A stretch of 64,000 bases of DNA from Streptomyces sp. NBC_01262. GTDB taxonomy: Bacteria; Actinomycetota; Actinomycetes; Streptomycetales; Streptomycetaceae. The stretch is taken from contig NZ_CP108462.1 of the NCBI RefSeq assembly GCF_036226365.1, positions 806,001 through 870,000 of the forward strand. The letters run 5' to 3'. The notes under the pieces were generated by a model. That model searched no databases. It was not told where the DNA came from and was given only the letters and a program-made list of their open reading frames with translations. This document shows, piece by piece, positions 7,170-16,102 of the stretch (positions within the stretch are counted from its first letter, which is position 1; every line of letters begins with the position of its first letter). The position numbers and the translations under genes are program-made.

Positions 7170-9475
7170 CCCCCGTCCTCCCCGGTCGGTCGCGGTGCTT
7201 CGGCGGAGCGCCCGCGGGCCAGCCCGCGGGCGAAAGCCGCCATGGTGGAACGGGCCTGATCAGGAGATCGTTCCCGGTCGGCACCCGTGCCCGGTGTCTC
7301 CGCGGCGCTGTCGTGCACCGTGTCGTCCATGAGCTGAGGTGCGAGATTGGCCTGTCGAACCCGCTTCGGCAACCCCATGCCGTTACGCTCCTCCCTCGTC
7401 TCCTGCGCAGGCCTGGACACGACGGCCACGCCCATGCCCCCCGGTGTGGCCGGGCCGGAGCCGCGCGCCGCCGACGGGGCCGGGGCCGAAGGCACCGAAA
7501 CCGAGGGCTCCGCGTCCGGCACCGAGCGGGGGCGCAGCGTCACCTCGCCGGTCTCGGGCTCGTCGTTCTCCGGCTCGACCAGAATCGCGCTCGGGATGAG
7601 GACGACGGCCGCCACCCCGCCGTAATCCCCCCTGCGCAGAGTGACCCGCACACCCTGGCGGGCCGCGAGCCGGCCGACGGTGAACAGCCCGAGCCGGTCG
7701 GTCTCCGGCAGCTCGACGCCCGCCGCCGCCTCGCCGACCTCGTTGTTGGCATCGGCGAGCCGTTCGGGGCTCATGCCGAGTCCCCGGTCCTCGATCTCGA
7801 CGACATAGCCCCCGCCGACGACCTCGCCCCGCACGACGACCTTGGTCTCGGGCGGTGAGAAGGCGGCGGCGTTCTCGATCAGCTCTGCCAGCAGGTGAAC
7901 GACGTCGCCGACCGCCGCGCCGGTCACGCTGATCCGCGGCATGCGCCGGACAGCCACCCGGGGGTACTCCTCGACCTCTCCGACCGCCGCGCGCACCACC
8001 TCGGCGAGCCGGACCGGACGCCGCCAGGCGCGGCCGGGCGAATTGCCGGAGAGGATGAGCAGTCCTTCGGCATGCCTGCGCATGCGGGTGGTCATGTGGT
8101 CGAGCCGGAACAGGTCCTCCAGCTCGGTGGGGTCCTGGGTGCGGCGCTGCATGGCGTCGAGCAGGGTGAGCTGCCGGTGCAGCAGCACCTGGCTGCGGCG
8201 GGCCAGGTTGGTGAAGACCGAGGACACGCCCCGCCGCATCTTCTCCTGCTCGACGGCGGCCTGCACCGCCGCCCGCTGCGAGGCGGTGAAGGCCCGGCCG
8301 ACCTGGCCGATCTCGTCCGCGCCGAGCTTCAGCGCGGGCGCCGCGCGCAGCACCGCCGCCTCGTCGAGCTCCTCGCCGGCCCGCAGCCGGCGCATGACCT
8401 CGGGCAGGCGGTTGCCGGACAGCTCCAGCGCCTCGTCGCGCAGCAGCCTGAGGCGGCGCACGAGGCGGCGGCCCAGCCGCAGCGACACCCCGATCGACAG
8501 GACGACGAGCACCAGCCCGGCCAGGCTGACCGTTCCGGTCCGCATCAGCACCGCGATGCCCGTGCTGCGGGCGTCGGCCCCGATGTCGTCGCTGGCCAGG
8601 ACATTGACGGCGTCGAGTTCGTCGAGCGCGTCGTCCACGCTCTGCCGCCACAGTTCCGCCGGGATGGCGGACGGGGCGCCCTGCGCGCCGGAGCTGCTGG
8701 TCAGCAGCTCCGCGGACTTCAGCGCGCCGCCCAGCTTGCCGTTCACGAACGCCTCCAGGCGTTCGGCGGCGGACGCCGGCAGCTCGCCCCCGTACGCCTG
8801 CTGCAGCAGCTGGCGGCCGCTGATCAGGTTGGTGAAGACCCGGAACTCCAGGCTGCTCATCTCCCCGTTGACCAGCGCGGCGGCGAACATCGCGTCTTCC
8901 TGGGAGAGGAGTTCGCGGGCCCGGACCGCTCCGACGACCACGATCGCCTCGCGGGCCAGCGGGCCGGTCTGGAGGGCGGCCAGCGACTCGCGCAGCTGGA
9001 ATCCGGGTTCGATGACGGACGAGTACGTCTCCAGTACGTGGTACCAGCTCGCCGCGGGGTCGCGCACCTCGTCGCGCAGGGTGGCGAGCCCGTCGGCGGC
9101 CCCCTTCAGCGTCAAGGTGAGACGTTCCTTCTGGTCGCCGGACAGCTGTGCGCCCTGCGCCTCCCGCTCGGCGTGGCTGCGCAGGACGGCAAGACGTTCG
9201 TCGGTCCGGGTCTGCAGCGTGGCCAGCTCGGCGCCACCCTGCTTGCCGTGCGAGGCGGTGTAGACGACGGCGGCGCGGCGTTCGGCCTGCAGCGCGAGAT
9301 CGAGGCTGTCGGTGGGGTCGCCGTAGTAGTGGTAGGTGTCGGCGACCTGGAGCAGTGCGAGCCCGTCGCGCACCGAGGAGTACGTGCTGTACGTCCACAG
9401 GCCCGCCAGGGAGAGCAGCGGCACCAGAAGCAGTGTCACGAGCTGAGTGCGGATGGTGCGGGGGCGCAAGCGCAT
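7166..9475 (-). CDS. cvnA: Nitrate/nitrite-sensing-domain sensor histidine-kinase-like protein of conservon 1 (CvnA type)
   Basis: A 769-residue membrane sensor. An N-terminal transmembrane helix (about 10-30, LVTLLLVPLLSLAGLW) is followed by an extracellular helical NIT-type sensing domain (~35-310), a second transmembrane helix (~315-335), a linker, and a kinase-like core. The LDHMTTRMRRHAEGLLILSG segment (~455-475) is the DHp-like helix, and an HATPase domain shows N-box ELIENAAAF, G1 DRGLGM and a later GLFTVGRLA. The C-terminal ~150 residues are low-complexity and end in the conserved conservon tail with a run around MAAFARGLARGR. No response regulator is nearby. It is the first gene of the operon and has an inverted repeat 42-67 bp upstream. 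Confidence 0.92.
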   Translation of the reverse strand: MRLRPRTIRTQLVTLLLVPLLSLAGLWTYSTYSSVRDGLALLQVADTYHYYGDPTDSLDLALQAERRAAVVYTASHGKQGGAELATLQTRTDERLAVLRSHAEREAQGAQLSGDQKERLTLTLKGAADGLATLRDEVRDPAASWYHVLETYSSVIEPGFQLRESLAALQTGPLAREAIVVVGAVRARELLSQEDAMFAAALVNGEMSSLEFRVFTNLISGRQLLQQAYGGELPASAAERLEAFVNGKLGGALKSAELLTSSSGAQGAPSAIPAELWRQSVDDALDELDAVNVLASDDIGADARSTGIAVLMRTGTVSLAGLVLVVLSIGVSLRLGRRLVRRLRLLRDEALELSGNRLPEVMRRLRAGEELDEAAVLRAAPALKLGADEIGQVGRAFTASQRAAVQAAVEQEKMRRGVSSVFTNLARRSQVLLHRQLTLLDAMQRRTQDPTELEDLFRLDHMTTRMRRHAEGLLILSGNSPGRAWRRPVRLAEVVRAAVGEVEEYPRVAVRRMPRISVTGAAVGDVVHLLAELIENAAAFSPPETKVVVRGEVVGGGYVVEIEDRGLGMSPERLADANNEVGEAAAGVELPETDRLGLFTVGRLAARQGVRVTLRRGDYGGVAAVVLIPSAILVEPENDEPETGEVTLRPRSVPDAEPSVSVPSAPAPSAARGSGPATPGGMGVAVVSRPAQETREERNGMGLPKRVRQANLAPQLMDDTVHDSAAETPGTGADRERSPDQARSTMAAFARGLARGRSAEAPRPTGEDGG

Positions 9476-9516
9476 GGGCGGTTGTTCCTCGGTGGCGTAC
9501 GTGGGAGCGAACGCAT

Positions 9517-9542
9517 CCGTATCGACCGTTGGTTCGATACGG
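9517..9542. promoter_or_regulatory. Inverted repeat upstream of conservon 1
   Basis: CCGTATCGA (9517-9525) and TCGATACGG (9534-9542) form perfect 9-bp arms around an 8-nt centre. The site is in the 233-bp divergent region between the conservon 1 kinase gene (start 9475) and the hydrolase gene (start 9709), closer to the kinase. An operator is more likely than a terminator because both flanking genes point away. Confidence 0.5.
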
Positions 9543-9708
9543 AGGAGGCACAGTATGTCGTACGGGGTGCCTTGCTTTCGCCCCCATTCGACAAGTCATG
9601 GCCGTGTGATACGCCTGCGCCGGTCCGCCGGGCCGGTCGGCGACCGCGTTCACGGTCCGCTAACCGGGACGCATTGCCCGGGAAACGCCGCTGTCGCACG
9701 CTGGACGC

Positions 9709-10725
9709 ATGGAACGGCGACTGGTGGCCGAGTGGGCGTACGGTCCGGCTCCGGCCGCCGTGAACGAACCGGCGGAGGTGCCGGTCCGTTACCGCGACAT
9801 CCACGGCTACCGCAGGGCGTTCCGGATGGCGGGCAGCGGTCCGCCGCTGCTCCTGGTGCACGGCCTCGGCGACTCCTCCGACACCTGGTCGCACATCCTG
9901 CCCCGGCTGGCCCGCCACCGCACCGTCATCGCACCCGATCTGCTCGGCCACGGCGAGAGCGAGCAGCCGCGCGCCGACTACGCGGTGGCGGCCTACGCCT
10001 GCGGCATGCGCGACCTGCTCGGCGTGCTGGACATCGAGCGTGTGTCGGTCGTCGGCCACTCCCTGGGCGCGGGCGTCGCCATGCAGTTCGCCTACCAGTT
10101 CCCCGAGCGCTGCGAGCGCCTGGTGATCGTCGGCGGCGGCGGGGTGGGGCCGGAGGTGCATCCGCTGCTGCGGCTCGCGTCCGGGCCCGGCGCCGAGCTC
10201 GCACTGCCGCTGGCGACCTCGGCGCCCGTGCGCAAGGCGCTCGGTCTCGCCGCCCCCCTGCTGCGCCTCACCGGAGGTCTCGGCCTCGGGCGCCACGACT
10301 TCGACTACGTGCTGGAGCGCTATCTCGCGCTGTCCAGCGCCACCAGCCGCCAGGCCTTCCTGCGCACGCTGCGCGCCGGGGTCGATCTGCGGGGCCAGGT
10401 CATCACGATGATGGACCGCAGCTACCTGACAGCCGGTCTGCCCACACTCATCGTCTGGGGCGCGCACGACCGGGTGATCCCGGTCGAGCACGCGGGGATC
10501 GCGCACGGCGCCATGCCGGGCAGCCGCCTGGAGGTGTTCGAGGACGCGGGGCATTTCCCGCACCATGACGCGCCGGAGCGCTTCATCTCCGTACTGGAGG
10601 ACTTCCTCGACACGACCACGCCCCAGGAGTACGACGCCGTGCGGTGGCGGCAGCTCCTGCGCAGGGGGCTGCCGGACGAGTCGTTGTATCCGGAGGCCGA
10701 GGCGCACCCCTCCAGCGGGTCGTGA
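9709..10725 (+). CDS. Alpha/beta-fold hydrolase
   Basis: A 338-residue alpha/beta hydrolase of unassigned substrate. The oxyanion-side motif LLLVHGLGDSSDTW lies near residues 47-60, the nucleophile elbow GHSLGAG near 115-121 (Ser), a catalytic-Asp candidate in IVWGAHDRVIPVEH near 250-262, and the catalytic His in AGHFPHHDAPE near 287-297. There is no signal peptide, so it should be cytoplasmic. Length and motif spacing are like epoxide-hydrolase or esterase relatives, but nothing fixes the substrate. Its ATG at 9709 has a weak ribosome-binding site. The oxidoreductase gene follows closely on the same strand. Confidence 0.85.
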   Translation: MERRLVAEWAYGPAPAAVNEPAEVPVRYRDIHGYRRAFRMAGSGPPLLLVHGLGDSSDTWSHILPRLARHRTVIAPDLLGHGESEQPRADYAVAAYACGMRDLLGVLDIERVSVVGHSLGAGVAMQFAYQFPERCERLVIVGGGGVGPEVHPLLRLASGPGAELALPLATSAPVRKALGLAAPLLRLTGGLGLGRHDFDYVLERYLALSSATSRQAFLRTLRAGVDLRGQVITMMDRSYLTAGLPTLIVWGAHDRVIPVEHAGIAHGAMPGSRLEVFEDAGHFPHHDAPERFISVLEDFLDTTTPQEYDAVRWRQLLRRGLPDESLYPEAEAHPSSGS

Positions 10726-10763
10726 GCTGCGGGCCGTGGGCAGCGCACGGCACGATGGGGGCC

Positions 10764-11201
10764 ATGGGAACGAAGATGAGCGACGAGCAGTGGCGGGCCT
10801 TCATCAGCGCGGGGACGCGAACCGGGAAGCTGTCGACCGTACGGGCGGACGGCAGCCCGCACATCGCGCCGATCTGGTTCGTGCTCGACGGTGACGATCT
10901 GGTCTTCAACACCGGCAAGAACACGGTGAAGGGCCGCAATCTGGCGCGCGACGGCCGGGCGGCCCTCTGCGTGGACGACGACCGGCCGCCGTTCTCCTAC
11001 GTGATCGTCTACGGCAGCGCGGAGATCAGCGAGGAGCCGGGCCCGCTGCGCGAGTGGGCGGGCCGGATCGCCGCCCGCTACATGGGCGAGGACCGTGCGC
11101 AGGAGTACGGGGAGCGCAACGGCGTGCCCGGCGAACTGCTGGTGCGGTTGCGGATCGACAAGGTCGTGAGCGAGGCGGGGGTGTCGGACACCACCCCGTA
11201 G
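10764..11201 (+). CDS. PPOX-class flavin/F420-dependent oxidoreductase
   Basis: A 145-residue split-barrel protein of the pyridoxamine-5'-phosphate-oxidase-like (PPOX) superfamily, probably using F420 or FMN. The strands TGKLSTVRADGSPHIAPIWF near 20-39 and DDLVFNTGKNTVKGRNLARDGRAALCVDDD near 43-73 match the cofactor-binding pattern of actinobacterial F420-dependent members. Starts at 10755, 10764 and 10776 are all in frame; I take 10764, though 10776 (MSDEQW) is nearly as good. It follows the hydrolase gene by 38 bp and converges with the conservon 2 GTPase gene. The substrate is unknown. Confidence 0.82.
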   Translation: MGTKMSDEQWRAFISAGTRTGKLSTVRADGSPHIAPIWFVLDGDDLVFNTGKNTVKGRNLARDGRAALCVDDDRPPFSYVIVYGSAEISEEPGPLREWAGRIAARYMGEDRAQEYGERNGVPGELLVRLRIDKVVSEAGVSDTTP

Positions 11202-11222
11202 GGCCCCGGGCACCGGAGCCCG

Positions 11223-11837
11223 TCATCCGACCGAATCCAGCATGCGCGCGGTGTGCATCCGCCCCGCGTGTTCGACCAGTGCGATGAGCACCTCCTTCCC
11301 GGACTCGCGGCTGCGCGCGTCGCACAGCACGACAGGCGTGCCCGCCTCCAGGTCCAGCGCGCGCGACACGTCCTGGGTACGGAAGGTGCGCGAGCCGGGG
11401 AAGCAGTTGACGGCGACGGCGAAGGGGATGCCGCGGTGCTCGAAGAAGTCCACCGCGGGGAAGCAGTCCTCCAGGCGGCGCGTGTCGGCGAGCACCACCG
11501 CGCCGAGCGCGCCGTTGGACAGTTCGTCCCACAGGAACCAGAAGCGGTCCTGGCCGGGGGTGCCGAAGAGGTAGAGCGAAAGGCCCGACCGGATGGTGAT
11601 CCGGCCGAAGTCCATGGCGACCGTCGTGGTGGTCTTGCGCTCGACGCCGTCGGTGTCGTCCACATCCCTGCCCGCCTCGCTGAGGCGCTCCTCGGTGCGC
11701 AGCGGGCGTATCTCGCTGACCGCGCCGACGAGCGTGGTCTTGCCGACTCCGAAGCCCCCGGCGATGAGGATCTTCAGGGCCATGACCGGCTCTTCGGGCA
11801 CGTCCCGGACCGGTCGGTCAGAGGGCGCGGAGTCCAT
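11223..11837 (-). CDS. cvnD: Ras-like ATP/GTP-binding protein of conservon 2 (CvnD type)
   Basis: A 204-residue small GTPase, last gene of a complete conservon. The P-loop GGFGVGKTT lies at 27-35, a switch-II-type FGTPGQDRFW near 105-114 (DxxG replaced by the TPGQ pattern usual in CvnD), and the specificity motif appears as VNCFPGS rather than NKxD. It is presumably cycled at the membrane by the roadblock and kinase components. The chosen ATG at 11837 lies inside the 3' end of the DUF742 gene (20-bp overlap), which is common for conservons; an internal ATG at 11783 just before the P-loop is the alternative. Confidence 0.93.
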   Translation of the reverse strand: MDSAPSDRPVRDVPEEPVMALKILIAGGFGVGKTTLVGAVSEIRPLRTEERLSEAGRDVDDTDGVERKTTTTVAMDFGRITIRSGLSLYLFGTPGQDRFWFLWDELSNGALGAVVLADTRRLEDCFPAVDFFEHRGIPFAVAVNCFPGSRTFRTQDVSRALDLEAGTPVVLCDARSRESGKEVLIALVEHAGRMHTARMLDSVG

Positions 11838-12225
11838 TGATCACCTCTCGCAGAATGCGCTCGTCGGGGAGCTGGGCGGGCGGCACGGGAATGTGCACCC
11901 GTACGCTGCCCAGCGCCAGAAGGTCGCCCAGCAGGACGCGTACGACGCCCACGGGCAGGTCGGAGTCGGCGGCGAGTTCGGCGACCGACAGGGGTTCACG
12001 GCGGCACAGGGCGAGGATCGCGGTGTGCTCGGGGGCGAGGGACGGGTCGTCCACGGCGCCGCGTTCGGCGACGACCTGGGCGATCAGGTCGAGCCGGGCG
12101 CCCTCCGAGCCGGGGCGGGTGCGGCCGCCGGTCATCGCGTACGGGCGCACCAGCGGTCCGGCCTCGTCGTCGAACCAGCGGCCGCCCTCCCGCGGACTCA
12201 TGGCCGGTTCGTCCTGTGTCATCAC
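11818..12225 (-). CDS. cvnC: DUF742 protein of conservon 2 (CvnC type)
   Basis: A 135-residue DUF742 protein closely resembling the one in conservon 1, sharing GPLVRPYAMTGGRTRPG near 25-41, LSVAELAADSDLPVGVVRVLLGDLLALGSVRVHIP near 75-109 and the terminal ILREVINGLRAL. It sits between the roadblock gene (21-bp gap) and the GTPase gene (20-bp overlap). The ATG at 12225 gives MMTQDEPAMSPREGG; the internal Met at 12201 aligns with the start of the conservon 1 copy and could be used instead. Confidence 0.92.
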   Translation of the reverse strand: MMTQDEPAMSPREGGRWFDDEAGPLVRPYAMTGGRTRPGSEGARLDLIAQVVAERGAVDDPSLAPEHTAILALCRREPLSVAELAADSDLPVGVVRVLLGDLLALGSVRVHIPVPPAQLPDERILREVINGLRAL

Positions 12226-12246
12226 ACGCGGTCCTGTCCCATCGGA

Positions 12247-12672
12247 TCAGCCGCCGACCGGACTGTCGGCGCCCCTGGCGCGCGGCGGGGTGTGCAGGTG
12301 CTCGCCCACCCGTCGCACCAGCCGGGCCATCTCGTACGCGATGAGGCCGACATCGGCCGCGGCCGTGGTGAACACGGCCAGGCAGGAGCCCTCCCCCGCA
12401 GCGGCCACGAAGAGGAAGCCGCGGTCGAGTTCGACCATGGTCTGGCGGACGGCGCCCGCGTCGAAGTGCCGCCCGGCGCCCTTGGCCAGGCTGTGGAAGC
12501 CCGAGGCGACGGCCGCCAGATGCTCGGCGTCCTCCCGGGTCAGCCCATGCGAGGCGCCCACCGCCAGGCCGTCGTTGGACAGCACCACGGCGTGGCGTAC
12601 CTGGGCGACGTGCTCGGTGAGCTCGTCGAGCAGCCAGTCGAGCTCTCCGGACCGGTGCGATGTGTCGATCAT
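12247..12672 (-). CDS. cvnB: Roadblock/LC7-domain protein of conservon 2 (CvnB type)
   Basis: A 141-residue roadblock/LC7 protein with the same landmarks as its conservon 1 paralogue: LDWLLDELTEHVAQVRHAVVLSNDGLA, then GAGRHFDAGAVRQTMVELDRGFLFV, and a C-terminal helix EMARLVRRVGEHL. It is translationally coupled to the kinase gene through an ATGA overlap (12669-12672). It probably modulates the nucleotide state of the GTPase encoded two genes downstream. Confidence 0.93.
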   Translation of the reverse strand: MIDTSHRSGELDWLLDELTEHVAQVRHAVVLSNDGLAVGASHGLTREDAEHLAAVASGFHSLAKGAGRHFDAGAVRQTMVELDRGFLFVAAAGEGSCLAVFTTAAADVGLIAYEMARLVRRVGEHLHTPPRARGADSPVGG

Positions 12673-15329
12673 CCGTGGTCTCCTTCGCTCGGCTTGATCC
12701 GCGACTGCGTCCGCGGAGTGTCCGTGCTGTCGTCTGGGTCGTCGTCCGTGCCGCCGTCGTGACGGGAGGCCACTCGCAGCGCACGGCGTTCGGGCCTGGC
12801 GTCGCGAGCCTCGGGTCCGCCGCCACGGAGCCAGCCGCTGCGGTACGCGGCCATCGTGGCGCGCACCTCGTCCGGCGACCGCTCGGGCTCGGGCGGCCGC
12901 TCGACGCCCCGGGCGCCCCGGCCCTGTGCGGCCGGAGGGTCCATGAGCTGCGGGGCGAGGCTCGCCCGCCGCACGCGGCGCGGCAGTTCACCGCCGTCGG
13001 GAAGCGGCTCCCCGGTCCCGGGGCGGGCGTCGCGCGCGGCCGGGGCGGGCGCGGGCTCGGGCCCGGCGGTGTGCCCGGCGGTGTGCCCGGCGCCGGTGGC
13101 GGGCTCAGGTGCGGGCGGCGGTCCGGCCGGTGTGTCGGGCACCTGGAGGGCGGGCCGGGGCACGCCGTTGCCGCTCCCGACGCCCAGGACGGCGGGTGGC
13201 GGCCCGGCGGTCCGCGTGGGCAGCTCGGCACCGGCGTCGCGGGGCCGGGGCCGGGCGCCGACGGGGGTGCGGCCGGTGACGTTGCGGGCAGCGTCGGCCT
13301 CGGGCGCACCCAGTTCGAGCAGGGCGGTGGGGAGCAGCACGACAGCGGTGGTGCCGCCGTACGGGGACGGGCGCAGCGACACCTTGACACCGTGCCGCTT
13401 GGCCAGCCGGCTGACCACGAAGAGCCCGAGCCGGTCGCTGTCGAAGAGGTCCAGCGCCTGCGCCTGCTCGATACGGCGGTTGGCCTCCGCCATGACCTCC
13501 TTGCCCATGCCGAGCCCCCGGTCCTCGACCTCCAGGACGTAGCCGTTGCCGACCTGTTCGCCGTAGACCCGGACCTTGGTGTGCGGGGGCGAGAACTGGG
13601 TGGCGTTCTCCACGAGTTCGGCGACCAGGTGGGTGAGGTCGGCGACGGTGGAGCCGGCCACGGCGGCCTGCGGCAGCCGCCGCACCTCGACTCGGGCGTA
13701 GTCCTCGACCTCGGCGACGGCGGCCCGGACGACATTGGTGAGCGGCACGGGCCGGCTCCAGGCACGTCCGGGAGCCGCCCCGGACAGGATGATCAGGCCT
13801 TCGGCGTGACGCCGCATGCGCGTGGTGAGGTGGTCGAGCCGGAAGAGGTCCTCCAGCTCGTTCGGGTCCTCCGTACGCCGCTCCATACTGTCCAGCAGGG
13901 CGAGCTGACGGTGGACCAGGACCTGGCTGCGGCGGGCGAGGTTGACGAAGACCCCGGAGACGCCGCTGAGCAGTTCGGCCCGCTCCACCGCAGCCTGGAG
14001 GGCGGCGCGCTGCACGGTGCCCAGCGCCTCGCCGACCTGGCCGATCTCGTCGCTGCCGTGATGGGCGCGCGGCACTTCGGCGTCGATGTCGATCTCCTCA
14101 CCGGCGCGCAGCCTGCGCATGGCGCGCGGGAGTTTGCGGCGGGCGAGCTCCAGGGCGGTGTTGCGCAGGTCGACCAGTTCGATGACCAGGCCGCGTCCGA
14201 TACGCACCGAGATCAGCAGCGAGGCGAGCACGGCCAGCAGCCCCAGCAGCACCGCGGCCCCGGACTTGGTGAGCACGCTGTGGGTGACGGGGTCGGCGCG
14301 CCCCGTCGAGCCGGCGGACGCCGCGATGTCCCGCAGGCCGGTCAGCACCGGGGCCGACACCTGCTCCCAGACGTCGGCCGACACCGCCTGCGCGGCGAGC
14401 CGGCCGGGCGGGGCCGCTGCCACCCGCTCCTCCAGGGTGCGCAGGTCCTCGTACGGGCCCGAGTGGCTGAGCCTGTCCCAGGCGGCACGGTCGGCGCCCC
14501 GCAGATCGGGGGCCGAGGCGCGCAGGAGGAGCAGCCGGCTGCTGACCGCGCCCGTGAAGTCGCGGCGGCGGTCGGCGGGGAAGTCGTCGCCGCTCTGCGC
14601 GGCGGACAGCAGGGCGTCCTCGGCGGAGAGGAGTTCGGCGGATCTGGCGATGTCGAGGGCGACCCGGTCCGAGGGGGTGGCCGCGAGCGCCCCGGCGACC
14701 GCGAAGGCGTTCTCCACGGCCGCGTTGTAGCCGGCGTACGCCTCCTGCCAGCCGGTCGCGCGGGCGCTGATGCGCGGCCGCAGCGAGGCGAGCGCGGTGA
14801 CGCCGTCCACGAAAGTCCGCACGCGGCCCGCTACCTGGGCGGACAGGCCGGTGCCGTCGGCGACGGTGTGGGTCCTGTCCAGCCGCAGCGGGGCGGCGGC
14901 GCGTTCGGTGTCGGCGGCCCGCCGCTTCAGTTCGCCGGCGCGGGCGGCGCTGGGAGCCGCGAGGTAGCGGGCGGCGGCGCGGCGCTCGGCCTGCAGGGCG
15001 GTGACCGTGGCGGTCACCGGCTGGCGGATGCTGCGGTCGACCCGCTGGGCGCGGAGCTGGCCGGAGACCTCCTGCGCGGTGGTGACGGCGGCGAAGGCCC
15101 ACAGCGCCATCAGGGAGACCACCGGGACCATGAGGACGGAGACGATCTTGGCGCGGACCGACTTGGGCCGCAGCGCCAGCCTCGGGCCGGGACGGAGGTG
15201 CGGCACCGGCCCCCGGTCGGAGACCGCCGAGGCCAGCGCGGGGCGCTGCGGGGTTTCGTCGGCGGGCAGTCCGGCATGCGCGCGCCGCCCGCGCGGCACG
15301 GTCGTGTCGCGATCGCGCTGGGTGGTCAT
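12669..15329 (-). CDS. cvnA: Nitrate/nitrite-sensing-domain sensor histidine-kinase-like protein of conservon 2 (CvnA type)
   Basis: An 886-residue sensor of the same design as the conservon 1 kinase. It has a ~55-residue basic N-terminus, a transmembrane helix (IVSVLMVPVVSLMALWAF, about 60-77), an extracellular helical NIT-like domain to ~345, a second transmembrane helix (VLLGLLAVLASLLI) and a kinase-like core with LDHLTTRMRRHAEGLIILSG, ELVENATQF and DRGLGMGK. A ~200-residue Pro/Ala-rich tail carries a conserved end around MAAYRSGWLRGGG. I place the start at the ATG 15329, which follows AGGAAGGGG and overlaps the stop of the MHYT gene as ATGA; the open frame continues far upstream but is then antisense to the MHYT gene. 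Confidence 0.92.
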   Translation of the reverse strand: MTTQRDRDTTVPRGRRAHAGLPADETPQRPALASAVSDRGPVPHLRPGPRLALRPKSVRAKIVSVLMVPVVSLMALWAFAAVTTAQEVSGQLRAQRVDRSIRQPVTATVTALQAERRAAARYLAAPSAARAGELKRRAADTERAAAPLRLDRTHTVADGTGLSAQVAGRVRTFVDGVTALASLRPRISARATGWQEAYAGYNAAVENAFAVAGALAATPSDRVALDIARSAELLSAEDALLSAAQSGDDFPADRRRDFTGAVSSRLLLLRASAPDLRGADRAAWDRLSHSGPYEDLRTLEERVAAAPPGRLAAQAVSADVWEQVSAPVLTGLRDIAASAGSTGRADPVTHSVLTKSGAAVLLGLLAVLASLLISVRIGRGLVIELVDLRNTALELARRKLPRAMRRLRAGEEIDIDAEVPRAHHGSDEIGQVGEALGTVQRAALQAAVERAELLSGVSGVFVNLARRSQVLVHRQLALLDSMERRTEDPNELEDLFRLDHLTTRMRRHAEGLIILSGAAPGRAWSRPVPLTNVVRAAVAEVEDYARVEVRRLPQAAVAGSTVADLTHLVAELVENATQFSPPHTKVRVYGEQVGNGYVLEVEDRGLGMGKEVMAEANRRIEQAQALDLFDSDRLGLFVVSRLAKRHGVKVSLRPSPYGGTTAVVLLPTALLELGAPEADAARNVTGRTPVGARPRPRDAGAELPTRTAGPPPAVLGVGSGNGVPRPALQVPDTPAGPPPAPEPATGAGHTAGHTAGPEPAPAPAARDARPGTGEPLPDGGELPRRVRRASLAPQLMDPPAAQGRGARGVERPPEPERSPDEVRATMAAYRSGWLRGGGPEARDARPERRALRVASRHDGGTDDDPDDSTDTPRTQSRIKPSEGDHG

Positions 15330-16102
15330 ATCGCCCCTTCCTGGAGCCGTTGGGCGGTCGCCGAGGCAGCGCGTTCCCTGGCGGTTGGGGACAGCGCGAC
15401 GAAGGCGGAGGTGAGGAAGAGGTACGAGCCGAGGAAGACCACGAGCGGGAAGAGGAAGGCGGTCGCTCCGGCGCCGGGCAGTCCCGCCGCCGAGGGGTGG
15501 ACCGCGACCCGTACCGCGAACATTCCCGTGTAGTGCATGCTGCTCACGGCCGCGCCCATGACCAGGGACGCGCCGGCGACCACGACCGGCCGGTGGATCG
15601 TCAGCGCCGCCCACAGCGCGGCGGTCGCGGCGGCGACGGCGATCAGCACGGACAGCGCGACCAGCCAGGGGTCGTAGCCGACCCGGCCGTGGAGCCGTAC
15701 GGCGGCCATGCCCAGGTAGTGCATGCTGGCCACGCCGAGCCCCGTGGTGAGCCCGCCCAGGGCCAGCGACCGCGCCCGCTTCTTGCCATAGCCGACGGCG
15801 AAGACACCGGCGCCGACCACGAGCATGGCGACGATCAGGCTGAGCACGGTCAGCGGCACGTTGTAGCGGATCTCGGTGCCGGAGACGCCGAAGCCGAGCA
15901 TCGCGACGAAGTGCATCGTCCAGATCCCGGTGCCCAGCGCGCTCGCGGCGGTGATCAGCCAGTTGCGTCTCGACGGTCCGGTGGTGGCCAGCGCCCGTAC
16001 GGTGCAGCGCAGGCCGAGAGCCGAGCCCACGCATGCCATCACGTACGAGAGCGTCGGGGTCAGCCAGCCGAAGCTGGCGTGGTCCATGTGTCCCATGGCC
16101 AA
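15326..16102 (-). CDS. MHYT-domain integral membrane sensor, first gene of the conservon 2 operon
   Basis: A 258-residue protein with about seven transmembrane helices. Three MHYT-type motifs are visible at helix ends: MHFVAMLGF, MHYLGMAAV and MHYTGMFAV. Known MHYT domains are proposed to bind a metal, probably copper, and to sense a diatomic gas or redox signal. Its stop codon overlaps the start of the conservon kinase gene by 4 bp (15326-15329), so both are made from one transcript and translationally coupled. There is no cytoplasmic output domain such as GGDEF, which suggests that signal output passes through the co-encoded conservon. That functional link is inference. Confidence 0.92.
   Translation of the reverse strand: MAMGHMDHASFGWLTPTLSYVMACVGSALGLRCTVRALATTGPSRRNWLITAASALGTGIWTMHFVAMLGFGVSGTEIRYNVPLTVLSLIVAMLVVGAGVFAVGYGKKRARSLALGGLTTGLGVASMHYLGMAAVRLHGRVGYDPWLVALSVLIAVAAATAALWAALTIHRPVVVAGASLVMGAAVSSMHYTGMFAVRVAVHPSAAGLPGAGATAFLFPLVVFLGSYLFLTSAFVALSPTARERAASATAQRLQEGAI

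Noticed and set aside
12660-15533. Long plus-strand open frame across the conservon 2 kinase gene
   Set aside because: It is antisense to a gene with clear domain motifs and has low-complexity composition.
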